Shown here: piece by piece, positions 34,285 through 42,331 of the stretch | Position numbering within the stretch: the first letter of the stretch is position 1 | Layout: each line of letters starts with the position of its first letter | DNA from: Christensenella sp. UBA7703 | GTDB taxonomy: Bacteria > Bacillota > Clostridia > Christensenellales > CAG-138 | Reading direction: 5' to 3' | Length of the DNA: 64,000 nucleotides | NCBI GenBank assembly: GCA_002482505.1 | Contig: DLGD01000021.1 | Coordinates: 31,173 to 95,172, forward strand | Position numbers and translations under genes: made by a program | The notes under the pieces: model-generated | Told to the model about the DNA's origin: nothing | Seen by the model: the letters and a program-made list of their open reading frames with translations, nothing else | Databases searched by the model: none

Positions 34285-34977
34285 TTACGCTTTTTCGACG
34301 ATATGGGTACCGATCGACTCATCCTCGAAAACCTGCTCAATCTGAGAGAGCGCGAACGCACGAATCGGGATTTTTTGTTCCTTGCAGAGTGTGATTGCCG
34401 TCAGGTCAGTCGCGCGGAGGTTTTCCGCAACGACGCGGTCATAGCTGATGCGGCTGTATCGGATCGCATTCGGGTCCTGCTTCGGATCTGCGGAATAGAT
34501 CGCGTCGATATTTTTCGCAAGCAGGAGCGCATCTGCGCCGATCTCCGCTGCGCGCAGCGCCGCCGCCGTATCCGTTGAGAAAAACGGGCATCCGCTGCCG
34601 CAGGCAAAGACGACGACCTTTCCTTCCGAAAGCGCCTGCTTTGCACTCCGAGCGGAAAACGAATCGCAAAAGCGATCCATATCCACAGCGGACTGCACCA
34701 CGCAAGGTACCCCCGTCTGCTCCAGCGCGTCCTGCAGTGCAAGCGAGTTAATCGCCGTTGCCAGCATGCCCATATGATCCGCGCGGTTTCGCTCCATTCC
34801 CTCCGCGCTTCTGCCGCGCATGATGTTTCCACCGCCGACGACGATACCGATCTCAACGCCCTTACTCCGGACGGCTTTGATCTTTTCGACCGTGCTAAGT
34901 ACGGTTTCACGGCAGATGACGGATTGTTCGGAAGAGAGTGCTTCTCCGCTGATTTTGAGCAATACGCGATGATACAT
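34285..34977 (-). CDS. pyrH: UMP kinase
   Basis: The 230-residue amino-acid-kinase-fold enzyme phosphorylates UMP. It begins YHRVLLKISGEAL and has VVGGGNIMRG, the RADHMGMLAT region (about 70-80) and TDTAAALRAAEIGADALLLAKN. I start at ATG 34977 (AAAGGCGAG upstream); the frame is open further upstream. It lies between tsf and frr, each separated by terminators, so here it may be a single-gene unit. Confidence 0.97.
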   Translation of the reverse strand: MYHRVLLKISGEALSSEQSVICRETVLSTVEKIKAVRSKGVEIGIVVGGGNIMRGRSAEGMERNRADHMGMLATAINSLALQDALEQTGVPCVVQSAVDMDRFCDSFSARSAKQALSEGKVVVFACGSGCPFFSTDTAAALRAAEIGADALLLAKNIDAIYSADPKQDPNAIRYSRISYDRVVAENLRATDLTAITLCKEQKIPIRAFALSQIEQVFEDESIGTHIVEKA

Positions 34978-35044
34978 GGTGCAATACTCGCCTTTCGTGA
35001 TTTTTATAAATATGGTATTTTGCAAATCATCCGAAATTTCGCCT

Positions 35045-35075
35045 AAAAAAAGGAACACGTTGCCGTGTTCCTTTG
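35045..35075 (-). terminator. Terminator of tsf
   Basis: AAAGGAACACG (35049-35059) and its exact complement (35064-35074) surround a four-base loop, followed on the minus strand by seven T. Confidence 0.9.
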
Positions 35076-35081
35076 TGGCAC

Positions 35082-36005
35082 TTACGCTTTGGTCTGGCTC
35101 ATGACTTCTTCTGCAAAGTTGTTTTCACGCTTTTGCAGACCTTCGCCCATCTCGTAGCGGGTGAAGCGCTTGATGCCCACCTTTGCGCCGAGGTCTTTGG
35201 AAGCCTTTTCCAGAACCTGCGTGATCGAAAGCGCGGTGTCCTTGACGAACAACTGCTCAAGCAGGCAGATTTCCTTGTAGAACTTCTCAATACGACCAAC
35301 GAGCATTTTCTCGATGACGGCGGCGGGTTTCGGCTTCTCTTCGTTGAGCGCGATGTTGCGGTTAATTTCTTTCTCGTGCTCAAGCTCTGCTTCCGGGACT
35401 TCCTCACGGGTGAGGTAGGTCGGGCGCGCCGCTGCGATATGCATCGCGATGTCATGCGCAACCTTCTTGAGTTCCGCGTTGTCCTTCAGGCTCGCGGGTG
35501 CGTCGAAATCGACCAGGACGCCGATGCGGCCGCCGAGATGGATGTAGGTGTCTACAACGCCCTCGTAGCGTGCGAATCTGCGAATGCTGATCTTTTCGCC
35601 GATCTTGGCGACCAACTCGTTGAGCGTATCGCTGACCTTGAGGCCCGGCGCAAAGAATGCGTCCTGCGTCAACAGCGCGTCCACATCCGCGGGGCTGAAT
35701 TTGCCAACCTGCTCGGCGAGCTTGTCGACATACGCGTGGAAATCGTCAGTCTTTGCGACAAAGTCGGTTTCGCAGTTGACTTCGATGATTACGCCAACAC
35801 CGCAATCGGTGCACAGGTAGCTGCTGACGATGCCTTCCGCCGCAATACGGCTGGCTTTCTTCGCGGCTGCTGCAAGGCCTTTTTCGCGCAGATAATCTTT
35901 GGCTTTTTCAAAATCACCCTCACACTCGGTGAGCGCTTTTTTGCAATCCATCATGCCGGCCTGCGTCAGTTCGCGCAGCGCCATTACGTCTTTTGCTGTA
36001 AACAT
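35082..36005 (-). CDS. tsf: Elongation factor Ts
   Basis: The 307-residue nucleotide exchange factor for EF-Tu starts with the UBA-type domain (MALRELTQAGMMDCKKALTE), followed by the TDFVAKTDDF motif (about 80) that contacts EF-Tu, and two core subdomains. AAGGAG precedes the ATG. It follows rpsB by 26 bp, the usual pair. Confidence 0.97.
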   Translation of the reverse strand: MFTAKDVMALRELTQAGMMDCKKALTECEGDFEKAKDYLREKGLAAAAKKASRIAAEGIVSSYLCTDCGVGVIIEVNCETDFVAKTDDFHAYVDKLAEQVGKFSPADVDALLTQDAFFAPGLKVSDTLNELVAKIGEKISIRRFARYEGVVDTYIHLGGRIGVLVDFDAPASLKDNAELKKVAHDIAMHIAAARPTYLTREEVPEAELEHEKEINRNIALNEEKPKPAAVIEKMLVGRIEKFYKEICLLEQLFVKDTALSITQVLEKASKDLGAKVGIKRFTRYEMGEGLQKRENNFAEEVMSQTKA

Positions 36006-36031
36006 GGTGTGTGTTCTCCTTCGCTGAAGCG

Positions 36032-36775
36032 TTACTCGTTGACTTCTTCTACTTCTTCGCTCGCCGGGGCAGCGGGTGCATCGGTCATCTGTTCGCCCTG
36101 ACGGCCTTCGATGATGGCATCCGCGATCTTGGCGGTGATGAGTTTGACTGCGCGGATCGCGTCGTCATTGCCCGGGATCGGGTAATCGATCTCGTCCGGA
36201 TCGCAGTTGGTGTCGATGATTGCAACGATCGGGATCTTGAGCGTGCGCGCTTCGGCGATTGCGATATGCTCCTTGCGCGGGTCAACAACGAACAGCGCGC
36301 TGGGCAGTTTCTTCATCTCTTTGATGCCGCCGAGGTTTTTGATGAGCTTTTCCTGCTCGCCGCGCAGCTGGATGACTTCCTTCTTGGGCAGTAGGTCAAA
36401 GTCACCATTGGCTTCCATGGTCTCGATCTGGCGCAGACGCGCGATGCGGCCCTGGATGGTTTTGAAGTTGGTGAGCATGCCGCCGAGCCAACGCTGGTTG
36501 ACATAGTACATGTCGCAACGCTTTGCTTCCTGCTCGATGGACTCCTGCGCCTGCTTCTTCGTGCCGACAAAAAGAACAGACTGATTATTTTCGGCAACGC
36601 TGCGCACGAAATTATAAGCCTCTTCAATCTTTTTTACGGTTTTCTGCAGGTCGATGATGTAGATGCCGTTGCGCTCCGTAAAGATGTATTCTTTCATCTT
36701 CGGGTTCCAGCGGCGGGTCTGATGGCCGAAGTGTACACCGGCCTCCAACAGTTGTTTCATGGAAATCACGGACAT
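36032..36775 (-). CDS. rpsB: 30S ribosomal protein S2
   Basis: The 247-residue ribosomal protein begins MSVISMKQLLEAGVHFGHQT and has WNPKMKEYIF, QRWLGGMLTNF and DPRKEHIAIAEA, all S2 hallmarks, with an acidic C-terminal tail (EEVEEVNE). AGGAGG lies before the ATG at 36775; the frame is open upstream. A leader of about 100 bases with several possible hairpins precedes it, so autoregulation by S2 is plausible but not shown. Confidence 0.98.
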   Translation of the reverse strand: MSVISMKQLLEAGVHFGHQTRRWNPKMKEYIFTERNGIYIIDLQKTVKKIEEAYNFVRSVAENNQSVLFVGTKKQAQESIEQEAKRCDMYYVNQRWLGGMLTNFKTIQGRIARLRQIETMEANGDFDLLPKKEVIQLRGEQEKLIKNLGGIKEMKKLPSALFVVDPRKEHIAIAEARTLKIPIVAIIDTNCDPDEIDYPIPGNDDAIRAVKLITAKIADAIIEGRQGEQMTDAPAAPASEEVEEVNE

Positions 36776-36885
36776 GATAAGTAACCTCCTCGTTCTTTTC
36801 TTCCCGGTGTTTCTTTTTCCCCGGTAACCTGCCGAATGGACAGGCACGAGCCGTGGAATCCGCACCGGTGCGTGATACCTCGAGA

Positions 36886-36915
36886 ATTATAGCATAGGCG
36901 TTTTTGCCTATGCAA
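36886..36915 (-). promoter_or_regulatory. Promoter of rpsB-tsf with palindrome in the spacer
   Basis: TTGCAT (36915-36910) and TATAAT (36891-36886) are 18 bases apart on the minus strand, with a TGC extension. GCATAGGC (36892-36899) and GCCTATGC (36906-36913) form a perfect inverted repeat that fills the spacer and touches both boxes. Confidence 0.85.
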
Positions 36916-36982
36916 GTAAAATCGTCTGATCTTGCGGTTAAAATTACGATTTATGCGTCATTTTCGCGAAAAAGTGAACGCT

Positions 36983-37276
36983 TTATTCGTCATCGTCCCC
37001 ATCGTCCCCGTCTGCCATCTCGTCAAAGAGCTCAATGAACTCATTGAACACTTCATCCAACAAAACAGGATTGTCGATGGAGACAAAATTATCGCCGTTT
37101 TTGTCTTTCACGACTTCAAGCAGAACCACTTCATCGTCGCCGACGTTTTCCACCTCGTCGATGGGCAGCAGCGCGGCATAGCGCTTTCCTTCATAATCAA
37201 ATGTCATCACGAGATCAAATTTTACGGTGTTCCCGCTCTCGTCGATCAGTTCGATGATGGTATTCTGCTCTTCCAT
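36983..37276 (-). CDS. DUF1292 family protein (YrzB-like)
   Basis: The 97-residue acidic protein has the DUF1292 pattern: IIELIDESGNTVKFDLVMTF, YAALLPID and VVLLEVVKD, ending in an Asp/Glu-rich tail. The family is found in Bacillota just after ruvX and the IreB gene, as here. The function is unknown. AGGAA lies before the ATG, and the gene starts 34 bp after ruvX, so it is likely in the same transcript. Confidence 0.9.
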   Translation of the reverse strand: MEEQNTIIELIDESGNTVKFDLVMTFDYEGKRYAALLPIDEVENVGDDEVVLLEVVKDKNGDNFVSIDNPVLLDEVFNEFIELFDEMADGDDGDDDE

Positions 37277-37310
37277 ATGTTCCTGCTTTCTTTTTGTTTG
37301 TGGATTTGAA

Positions 37311-37733
37311 TCAGGTGTTTCCGTGCGCGTCCAGATAGCCCTGCAAAATCACGACGGCTGCGACTTTGTCGATTACCTGCTTGCGCTTGTCGCGGCTGAC
37401 GTCCGCTTCGATCAGAACGCGCCGCGCACTGGCCGTGGTCAGCCGTTCATCCTGAAAGGCGTGATCGCCATCCCACTTTGCAAGGACAGCCTCCGCAAAC
37501 TCGCGCGTAATCTGCGCCTGAAAGCCATAGCTGCCGTCCATATTGCGCGGCAGGCCAAAGACAAGCTTCACGGGTTTGTAGCCGTTTGCAAGTTTGATCA
37601 AGTGCGCAACATCCTGCTCCAGATCATCCGTGCGGTGATAGGTTTCAATCCCCTGCGCGGTGATGCCCAAGGGGTCGCTTACGGCGACGCCGATGCGCTT
37701 TTCGCCAACATCAAAAGCCAAGATTCGAAGCAT
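37311..37733 (-). CDS. ruvX: Putative Holliday junction resolvase / pre-16S rRNA nuclease (YqgF)
   Basis: The 140-residue RNase H-fold protein begins with AFDVGEKRIGVAVSDPLG, which holds the first catalytic aspartate, and has LVFGLPRNMDGSYG and the ERLTTASA motif (about 103-110). It is thought to process rRNA or branched DNA. It starts 3 bp after the IreB gene, and ends 34 bp before DUF1292. Confidence 0.94.
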   Translation of the reverse strand: MLRILAFDVGEKRIGVAVSDPLGITAQGIETYHRTDDLEQDVAHLIKLANGYKPVKLVFGLPRNMDGSYGFQAQITREFAEAVLAKWDGDHAFQDERLTTASARRVLIEADVSRDKRKQVIDKVAAVVILQGYLDAHGNT

Positions 37734-37736
37734 GCG

Positions 37737-37991
37737 TCAATATTTCCCTTCCACGTAGGCGCGAACCAGTTCTTCAAGCAGTTCGTCGCGTTCGATGCGG
37801 GAAATCAGGTAACGTGCGTTGTTGTGGCTCGTGATGTAGGTTGGATCGCCGGAAAGCAGATAGCCTACGATCTGGTTCACCGGGTCATACCCTTTTTCGC
37901 GCATCGCGGCATATACGCTGATCAGCGTATCGCGCGGGCTGCGCTTCTCCCTCGGGAGTTCGAATTGCTGTGTATCTCTTCTATCATCCAT
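37737..37991 (-). CDS. IreB family regulatory phosphoprotein (YrzL-like)
   Basis: The 84-residue protein contains the family core VYAAMREKGYDPVNQIVGYL and LSGDPTYITSHNNARYLI, and an N-terminal segment with the conserved Thr region (RDTQQFELP) that is phosphorylated in IreB of Enterococcus. IreB affects cephalosporin resistance together with a PASTA kinase. GAGGTG lies before the ATG. It heads the IreB-ruvX-DUF1292 operon; alaS, often next to it, is absent here. Confidence 0.92.
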   Translation of the reverse strand: MDDRRDTQQFELPREKRSPRDTLISVYAAMREKGYDPVNQIVGYLLSGDPTYITSHNNARYLISRIERDELLEELVRAYVEGKY

Positions 37992-38010
37992 TTGAGTTCA
38001 CCTCATGGGA

Positions 38011-38019
38011 ATTATACCA
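38011..38019 (-). promoter_or_regulatory. Extended -10 promoter of the IreB-ruvX-DUF1292 operon
   Basis: TGG-TATAAT on the minus strand ends at 38011. A weak TTACTT lies near the -35 position. Confidence 0.6.
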
Positions 38020-38256
38020 AAAATGCGCTCAAAGTAACAGCCCTTTCGAGCTCTTTTGCCGATTTTGCCGTTCGTTCACATTGTGTTCTTGTGCTGTTCA
38101 CGCGGGTAACCAGACACGCAGATTGGAATCGTTCTCCGTCCTTCAAATCGTCCGCTCTTGTGCTGTTTATGCAAGTTTTAGAAAGCAAAGAACGCCCGCT
38201 GAATCCAGCAGGCGCTCCAAAGCTTCAAAAATGAATCCCGGAAATGAATCCGAAAA
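38020..38256. other. Intergenic stretch between the IreB gene and yajC
   Basis: No gene is seen. It is T-rich and carries two exact copies of TCTTGTGCTGTT (38087-38098 and 38156-38167), and the yajC terminator at 38191-38216. Confidence 0.5.
38188..38216 (-). terminator. Terminator of yajC
   Basis: The arms 38192-38201 and 38206-38215 pair (with two G-U) around a four-base loop, followed on the minus strand by TTCTTTGCTTT. Confidence 0.75.
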
Positions 38257-38583
38257 TTATTTGACGACTTCCTGCGTCATTTCGTTTTCCACGCCGGCGT
38301 CTTCCACCTGCGCAATTGCGCCGCGGGCAAACACGAGCTTCACTTTGTCGGGCCCGACGAGCAGAATGATGGTGTCATCCTTGATGGTAGAGATAGTGCC
38401 GTAAATACCGCCAATGGTGCGGACGCGGTCGCCTGCTTTGAGGTTGCCGAGCATGTCCTTGACCTTCTTGTCGCGGCGGCGCTGCGGGATGATCATGATG
38501 GCAAACATTGCAACCATGAGGACGATGAGAATACCATAGCTGCTGAAAAAGCTGGAAAAACCTTCGGTAAAGCTTGCACTCAT
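38257..38583 (-). CDS. yajC: YajC preprotein translocase auxiliary subunit
   Basis: The 108-residue protein has one N-terminal membrane helix (about 17-36, ending IIPQRRRDKKVK) and the cytoplasmic motif LKAGDRVRTIGGIYGTI, which identifies YajC. It associates with SecDF at the Sec translocon. Here it stands alone with its own promoter and terminator; tgt, secD and secF, its usual neighbours, are not in the window. Confidence 0.93.
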   Translation of the reverse strand: MSASFTEGFSSFFSSYGILIVLMVAMFAIMIIPQRRRDKKVKDMLGNLKAGDRVRTIGGIYGTISTIKDDTIILLVGPDKVKLVFARGAIAQVEDAGVENEMTQEVVK

Positions 38584-38622
38584 ATTCTAAAAAACCTATA
38601 CCCTTCTTAAAAAGTCAGATTT

Positions 38623-38651
38623 AGTCTATCGTATCGCGCATATTCCGTCAA
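38623..38651 (-). promoter_or_regulatory. Promoter of yajC
   Basis: TTGACG (38651-38646) and TAGACT (38628-38623) are 17 bases apart on the minus strand, about 40 bases before the start codon. Confidence 0.65.
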
Positions 38652-38720
38652 GAGTTACGATTGTGTCAATTATGCAAAACAAGCGATTCCGCGTGTTGAA
38701 AAGCACGATTTGACGAAAAA

Positions 38721-38751
38721 CAAAGAAAAGAGGCTTGTTATCACCTCTTTT
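38721..38751 (-). terminator. Terminator of the isc cluster
   Basis: AAAAGAGG (38726-38733) and CCTCTTTT (38744-38751) form the stem around a 10-base loop, with a short T-rich tail (CTTTG) on the minus strand. Confidence 0.75.
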
Positions 38752-38769
38752 AAAAATCCTGTATTCGGA

Positions 38770-39150
38770 TTATTTCGCTTCGTCACGCTTTTTCATATAG
38801 TCTTCAATGGCGGCCTTCACCGCTTCTTCCGCGAGCACACTACAATGAATCTTCGCCGGCGGCAACCCTTCTAGTGCTTCTACGACCGCTGCGTTCGTAA
38901 TCTTCAGCGCCTCATCCACGCTTTTCCCTTTGATCATCTCGGTCGCCATGGAGCTTGTCGCAACGGCAGCGCCACAGCCAAATGTTTTAAACTTCACATC
39001 GCGAATGATCTCGTTTTCGTCGATATCGAGGAAGATCTGCATGATGTCCCCGCATTTCGCGTTGCCAACGGTTCCAACGCCGCTTGCCCCTTCAATCTCA
39101 CCGACGTTTCTGGGATTCTTAAAGTGATCCATCACTTTTTCGGTATACAT
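38770..39150 (-). CDS. iscU: Fe-S cluster assembly scaffold (IscU/NifU N-terminal type)
   Basis: The 126-residue scaffold has the three cluster-binding cysteines in GNAKCGD (about 33), KTFGCGAA (about 59) and IHCSVLAEEAV (about 102), and the typical opening YTEKVMDHFKNPRNVG. It receives sulfur from the IscS protein encoded just upstream. AAGGAG precedes the ATG. There is no hscA, hscB or ferredoxin gene, as usual for Clostridia. Confidence 0.95.
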   Translation of the reverse strand: MYTEKVMDHFKNPRNVGEIEGASGVGTVGNAKCGDIMQIFLDIDENEIIRDVKFKTFGCGAAVATSSMATEMIKGKSVDEALKITNAAVVEALEGLPPAKIHCSVLAEEAVKAAIEDYMKKRDEAK

Positions 39151-39238
39151 ATATTCCTATCTCCTTACCAAATCGTTTGATTTCTCTTGTTCATCTGGCG
39201 CAGCAGAGTCCGTTGCGTCGGTGATTGTTCCTTATTAC

Positions 39239-40405
39239 TTATTTCTGTTTCGGGTACAACGGGGACATATCGCGGAGCCTCTGCACAATCTGCGGCAGAA
39301 GATCCAACACATAGTCGATCTCCTCTTCCGTTGTGAACTCCGAAAGCGTCAGCCGGAGTGATCCATGCGCAATCTCGTGCGGCAAGCCCATCGCGAGCAG
39401 CACATGCGAAGGATCGAGTGAACCGCTTGTGCAGGCGGAGCCGCTGGAGGCCGCGATGCCGTTGATGTCGAGCATCAGTAGGATGCTCTCGCCTTCGATA
39501 TAGCGGATGCTATAGTTGACGTTGTTCGGCAGGCGTTTGGTCGGGTGTCCGTTGAGCTTCACATCCGGAATGCGCTCAGCAATACCTTTGAGAAGCTTGT
39601 CACGCAGTGCACCGACCCGGGCGGCATTCTCTGCCATGTGCTCGTTGGCGAGCTTCAGCGCGGTAGCAAGTCCAACGATGCCGGGCACGTTTTCAGTCCC
39701 GGCGCGCCGCTTTTTTTCCTGTCCGCCGCCGATGATTAAGGAAGGAATGCGAACCCCTTTGCGGATATACAGCACGCCGACGCCCTTCGGGCCGTGGAAC
39801 TTATGCGCGGAGATCGAGAGCATGTCGATGTTCATCTTGACCACGTCAATCGGCACATGCCCTGTCGCCTGTACTGCGTCCGTATGGAACAGTAAGCCCT
39901 TATCGCGGCAAACCTTGCCGATCTCTGCAATGGGGTTAATCGTGCCCACCTCGTTGTTGGCAAACATGATGGAGACCAATACGGTATCTTCCCGAATGGC
40001 TGCTGCAACGCTCTCTGCGCTCACAACGGCGTATTCGTCCACCGGAAGGATTGTCAGGTCGATCAGTCCTTCACGCTCCATCGCCTGAAGCGTGTAGAGC
40101 ACCGCATGGTGTTCCACTGCAGAGGTGATGACGTGCTTGCCCTTCTTTTTGTTTGCGGCAACCGCGCCACGCAGAGCCATATTATCGCTCTCCGACCCGC
40201 CGCCGGTAAAGACGATCTCGTCCGGTTTCGCGCCGATGATACTTGCGACGTCTTTACGTGCGGCATCGAGCAGTTGCTCTGCCTCACGCGCGTATTCATG
40301 CAGGCTGGACGGATTTCCGTAGTAGGTCGTAAACGCGGGAATCATCGCATCCACTACTTCTTTTCGCACCATGGTCGTTGCGGCGTTGTCGAGATATACC
40401 TTCAT
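39239..40405 (-). CDS. iscS: Cysteine desulfurase (IscS/NifS)
   Basis: The 388-residue PLP enzyme removes sulfur from cysteine for Fe-S assembly. It has YLDNAATT at the N-terminus, the PLP lysine in SISAHKFHGPKG (about 205), and the active-site cysteine loop SSGSACTSGSLDPSHVL (about 325). AGAGGA precedes the ATG. It lies between the Rrf2 regulator and the IscU gene in one apparent operon. Confidence 0.96.
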   Translation of the reverse strand: MKVYLDNAATTMVRKEVVDAMIPAFTTYYGNPSSLHEYAREAEQLLDAARKDVASIIGAKPDEIVFTGGGSESDNMALRGAVAANKKKGKHVITSAVEHHAVLYTLQAMEREGLIDLTILPVDEYAVVSAESVAAAIREDTVLVSIMFANNEVGTINPIAEIGKVCRDKGLLFHTDAVQATGHVPIDVVKMNIDMLSISAHKFHGPKGVGVLYIRKGVRIPSLIIGGGQEKKRRAGTENVPGIVGLATALKLANEHMAENAARVGALRDKLLKGIAERIPDVKLNGHPTKRLPNNVNYSIRYIEGESILLMLDINGIAASSGSACTSGSLDPSHVLLAMGLPHEIAHGSLRLTLSEFTTEEEIDYVLDLLPQIVQRLRDMSPLYPKQK

Positions 40406-40458
40406 ACTCTATTCCTCTTTATCGATTCATTTGAAAAGTCAATATGCCAAACTTTGGA

Positions 40459-40923
40459 TCAACTAAACTTTTGATCACAAACATTTTTGCAGGGAATCCC
40501 GCGTGCTTTTTGTTGCAGATAATCATCCGCAAGCTCGCGGATGGTCGTGCGCTCCAACACATCATTGATGCGCGTTTGCAGTTTGAGAAAGAGCGGCCGA
40601 GCCGAGCAGGAGCAGGCGCTTGTGCAGTTGTGGTGGAGTGTTCCGACGCAATCGACAATCGCTGTTGAACCTTCGAGCAGATTTAGTACCCGCTGCACAC
40701 TGAGCTGAGCAGGATCGCAAGTGAGTTCATACCCGCCCTGCGCGCCACGGACGGTGTCCACCACGCTGCCTTTTTTCAGCTCACGAAGAAGTTGTTCCAG
40801 GTAGCCTTCCGAAATCCCCTGCGACCCGGCCAAAACAGGAAGAGAGACCGGCCCGGTGCCATATGCAATGGCGAGGTCGATCACCGCTTTCAGCCCGTAT
40901 CTGCTGCGCGTGGAGAGTTTCAT
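40459..40923 (-). CDS. iscR: Rrf2-family (IscR-like) regulator
   Basis: The 154-residue regulator has a winged helix-turn-helix (MKLSTRSRYGLKAVIDLA, GISEGYLEQLLRELKK) and a cysteine cluster at residues 92, 100, 104 and 106 (DCVG...NCTSACSC) that could ligate a 2Fe-2S cluster as in IscR. I start at 40923, with AAAGG upstream; the frame is open to 40992. First in the isc operon, it probably senses Fe-S status and controls its own promoter. Confidence 0.92.
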   Translation of the reverse strand: MKLSTRSRYGLKAVIDLAIAYGTGPVSLPVLAGSQGISEGYLEQLLRELKKGSVVDTVRGAQGGYELTCDPAQLSVQRVLNLLEGSTAIVDCVGTLHHNCTSACSCSARPLFLKLQTRINDVLERTTIRELADDYLQQKARGIPCKNVCDQKFS

Positions 40924-40982
40924 TGCGTGCCTTTCTGGAACCGTTTTCACAATCCCTAGTAATTTAGTTGCCTTACGTGCAT

Positions 40983-41011
40983 AGGATAGCATTTCACTAG
41001 TCTATTGTCAA
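40983..41011 (-). promoter_or_regulatory. Promoter of the isc operon
   Basis: A consensus TTGACA (41011-41006) and TATCCT (40988-40983) are 17 bases apart on the minus strand. ACTAG-containing half-sites lie at 40996-41001 and in the leader near 40954-40960, possibly regulator sites. Confidence 0.8.
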
Positions 41012-41045
41012 GCATGCTGTTTCATCTTTTTCAGGTGATTCCAAT

Positions 41046-41552
41046 CTACTCATGCTGCTCCTGCTGCTCCAACGCAAGCAGTTGCTGTTTCATGTCCGTT
41101 CCGTAGGCATAGCCGGTGAGTTTGCCGCCCGCGCCGACGACGCGATGGCAAGGCACCGCGATCATGATCGGGTTTTTGTTGCAGGCCATCCCGACAGCAC
41201 GGGAACCCTTCGGATTATTGACCACAAAGGCAATTTCGCCATATGTCCGCGTTTCGCCAAAAGGGATTTGCAGCAGCGCCTGCCACACGTTCTTTTGAAA
41301 CGGCGTTCCTTCTCCATCCATCGGAAACGAAAACGTTGTTCGCGCGCCTGCAAAGTACTCGCGCAGCTCCCGTATGGCGATGTTCAAAACAGGTTGTGTT
41401 TTTCCGTCTTGCGCAATCGCCCGTTCATCCTCCCGTGCAAGACGAATCGAATAGACCGACCCGTTTTTTGCGGAGATAATCAGCCTGCCGATCGGAGTAT
41501 CTACCATGACATGTTCCACCAAAGACGTTTCTAGCGGTTGCTTGCCCTTCAT
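41046..41552 (-). CDS. ogt: Methylated-DNA--protein-cysteine S-methyltransferase
   Basis: The 168-residue suicide repair enzyme has the active site PCHRV with Cys135, the helix-turn-helix region FQKNVWQALLQIPFGETRTYGEIA, and GKLTGYAYG near the end. It removes alkyl groups from O6-guanine. I start at ATG 41552, with AAAGGAG 9 bases upstream; the longer frame reads low-quality sequence. Confidence 0.95.
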   Translation of the reverse strand: MKGKQPLETSLVEHVMVDTPIGRLIISAKNGSVYSIRLAREDERAIAQDGKTQPVLNIAIRELREYFAGARTTFSFPMDGEGTPFQKNVWQALLQIPFGETRTYGEIAFVVNNPKGSRAVGMACNKNPIMIAVPCHRVVGAGGKLTGYAYGTDMKQQLLALEQQEQHE

Positions 41553-41582
41553 TATCTTCTGCTCCTTTACGCTTGCCCACGT

Positions 41583-41625
41583 GTTTCTTTTTATTATAAA
41601 CGATGTGTGGTATACTGAGCAAAAA
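41583..41625. promoter_or_regulatory. Overlapping divergent promoters for ogt and the coiled-coil membrane gene
   Basis: On the minus strand TTGCTC and TATAAT are 18 bases apart and read toward ogt. On the plus strand TGG-TATACT reads toward the gene at 41711. The two promoters share the same bases, so they may interfere. Confidence 0.55.
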
Positions 41626-41710
41626 TATAGCACCTTAAATTTACGTAAGTATGTGTGCCTTCGGGCGGCCAACCTTCTACGGACACTTTTGAAAGGACGG
41701 ACAACGAAAC

Positions 41711-42238
41711 ATGGAAGATGCGATTGAAAAGCTTGCCTTGGAGACGGTAGAAACAGCGCAGGAATCCGGCAAGAACGAATCGTTCGAAGTCATCGATTAT
41801 GTGCGCGAGCTCTTTTTAAATTCAGAAGAGCAAAAGAAGTTGGAGCAGAAGAAAGTCAAGCTCATGCGCGTTTGCGTCGGGTTGCTTTCCGGTATCGCGC
41901 TGGTCGTCCTCGTCAGCGCTGCGGGGCTTGTCCCCCCGCTGCTGACCACGGTTACGGAAGCGAATAAAGCTCTCACCACGGTGCAGCAGGTGGATGTCAA
42001 GTCGATCACGACGAATATCGATGAGCTTGCCGTACAGGCAAATGATACATTTGTCTCGGTCGGCGAAGCGGTCAAGGTGCTCAACGGTCTGGATATGCAG
42101 TCCCTCAACGCAACCATTGCAGAATTGAAGATGGGTGTGGAATCCTTCTCCAAGTTGGATATCGAAACCCTGAATACTGCAATAGCGAACCTCAACGCCA
42201 CCGTGGAGCCGCTTGCAAAGCTGTTTGGCAAGAGATAA
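41711..42238 (+). CDS. Single-pass membrane protein with coiled-coil exterior, unknown
   Basis: This 175-residue protein has an acidic N-terminus with a charged helix (EEQKKLEQKKVK), one transmembrane helix (about 52-78), and an external domain of three spaced repeats of the type LDxxxLNxxIAxL (DMQSLNATIAEL, DIETLNTAIANLN), likely a coiled coil. I do not recognise the family. AAAGG precedes the ATG, and a strong terminator follows, so it is probably monocistronic. Confidence 0.7.
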   Translation: MEDAIEKLALETVETAQESGKNESFEVIDYVRELFLNSEEQKKLEQKKVKLMRVCVGLLSGIALVVLVSAAGLVPPLLTTVTEANKALTTVQQVDVKSITTNIDELAVQANDTFVSVGEAVKVLNGLDMQSLNATIAELKMGVESFSKLDIETLNTAIANLNATVEPLAKLFGKR

Positions 42239-42251
42239 AGAAAGGCAATTT

Positions 42252-42276
42252 GCGGGCAAACTCTGCCCGCTTTTTC
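42252..42276 (+). terminator. Terminator after the coiled-coil membrane gene
   Basis: GCGGGCA (42252-42258) and TGCCCGC (42264-42270) form the stem, followed by TTTTT. Confidence 0.88.
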
Positions 42277-42331
42277 ATGCCCAAGTGATCTGAATCTATT
42301 AAGTTGTTGTATAAGGAGACCTTCATCCGTT

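Noticed and set aside
38087..38167. CRISPR-like array
   Set aside because: Only two 12-base copies of TCTTGTGCTGTT occur; there is no regular spacing and no cas gene.
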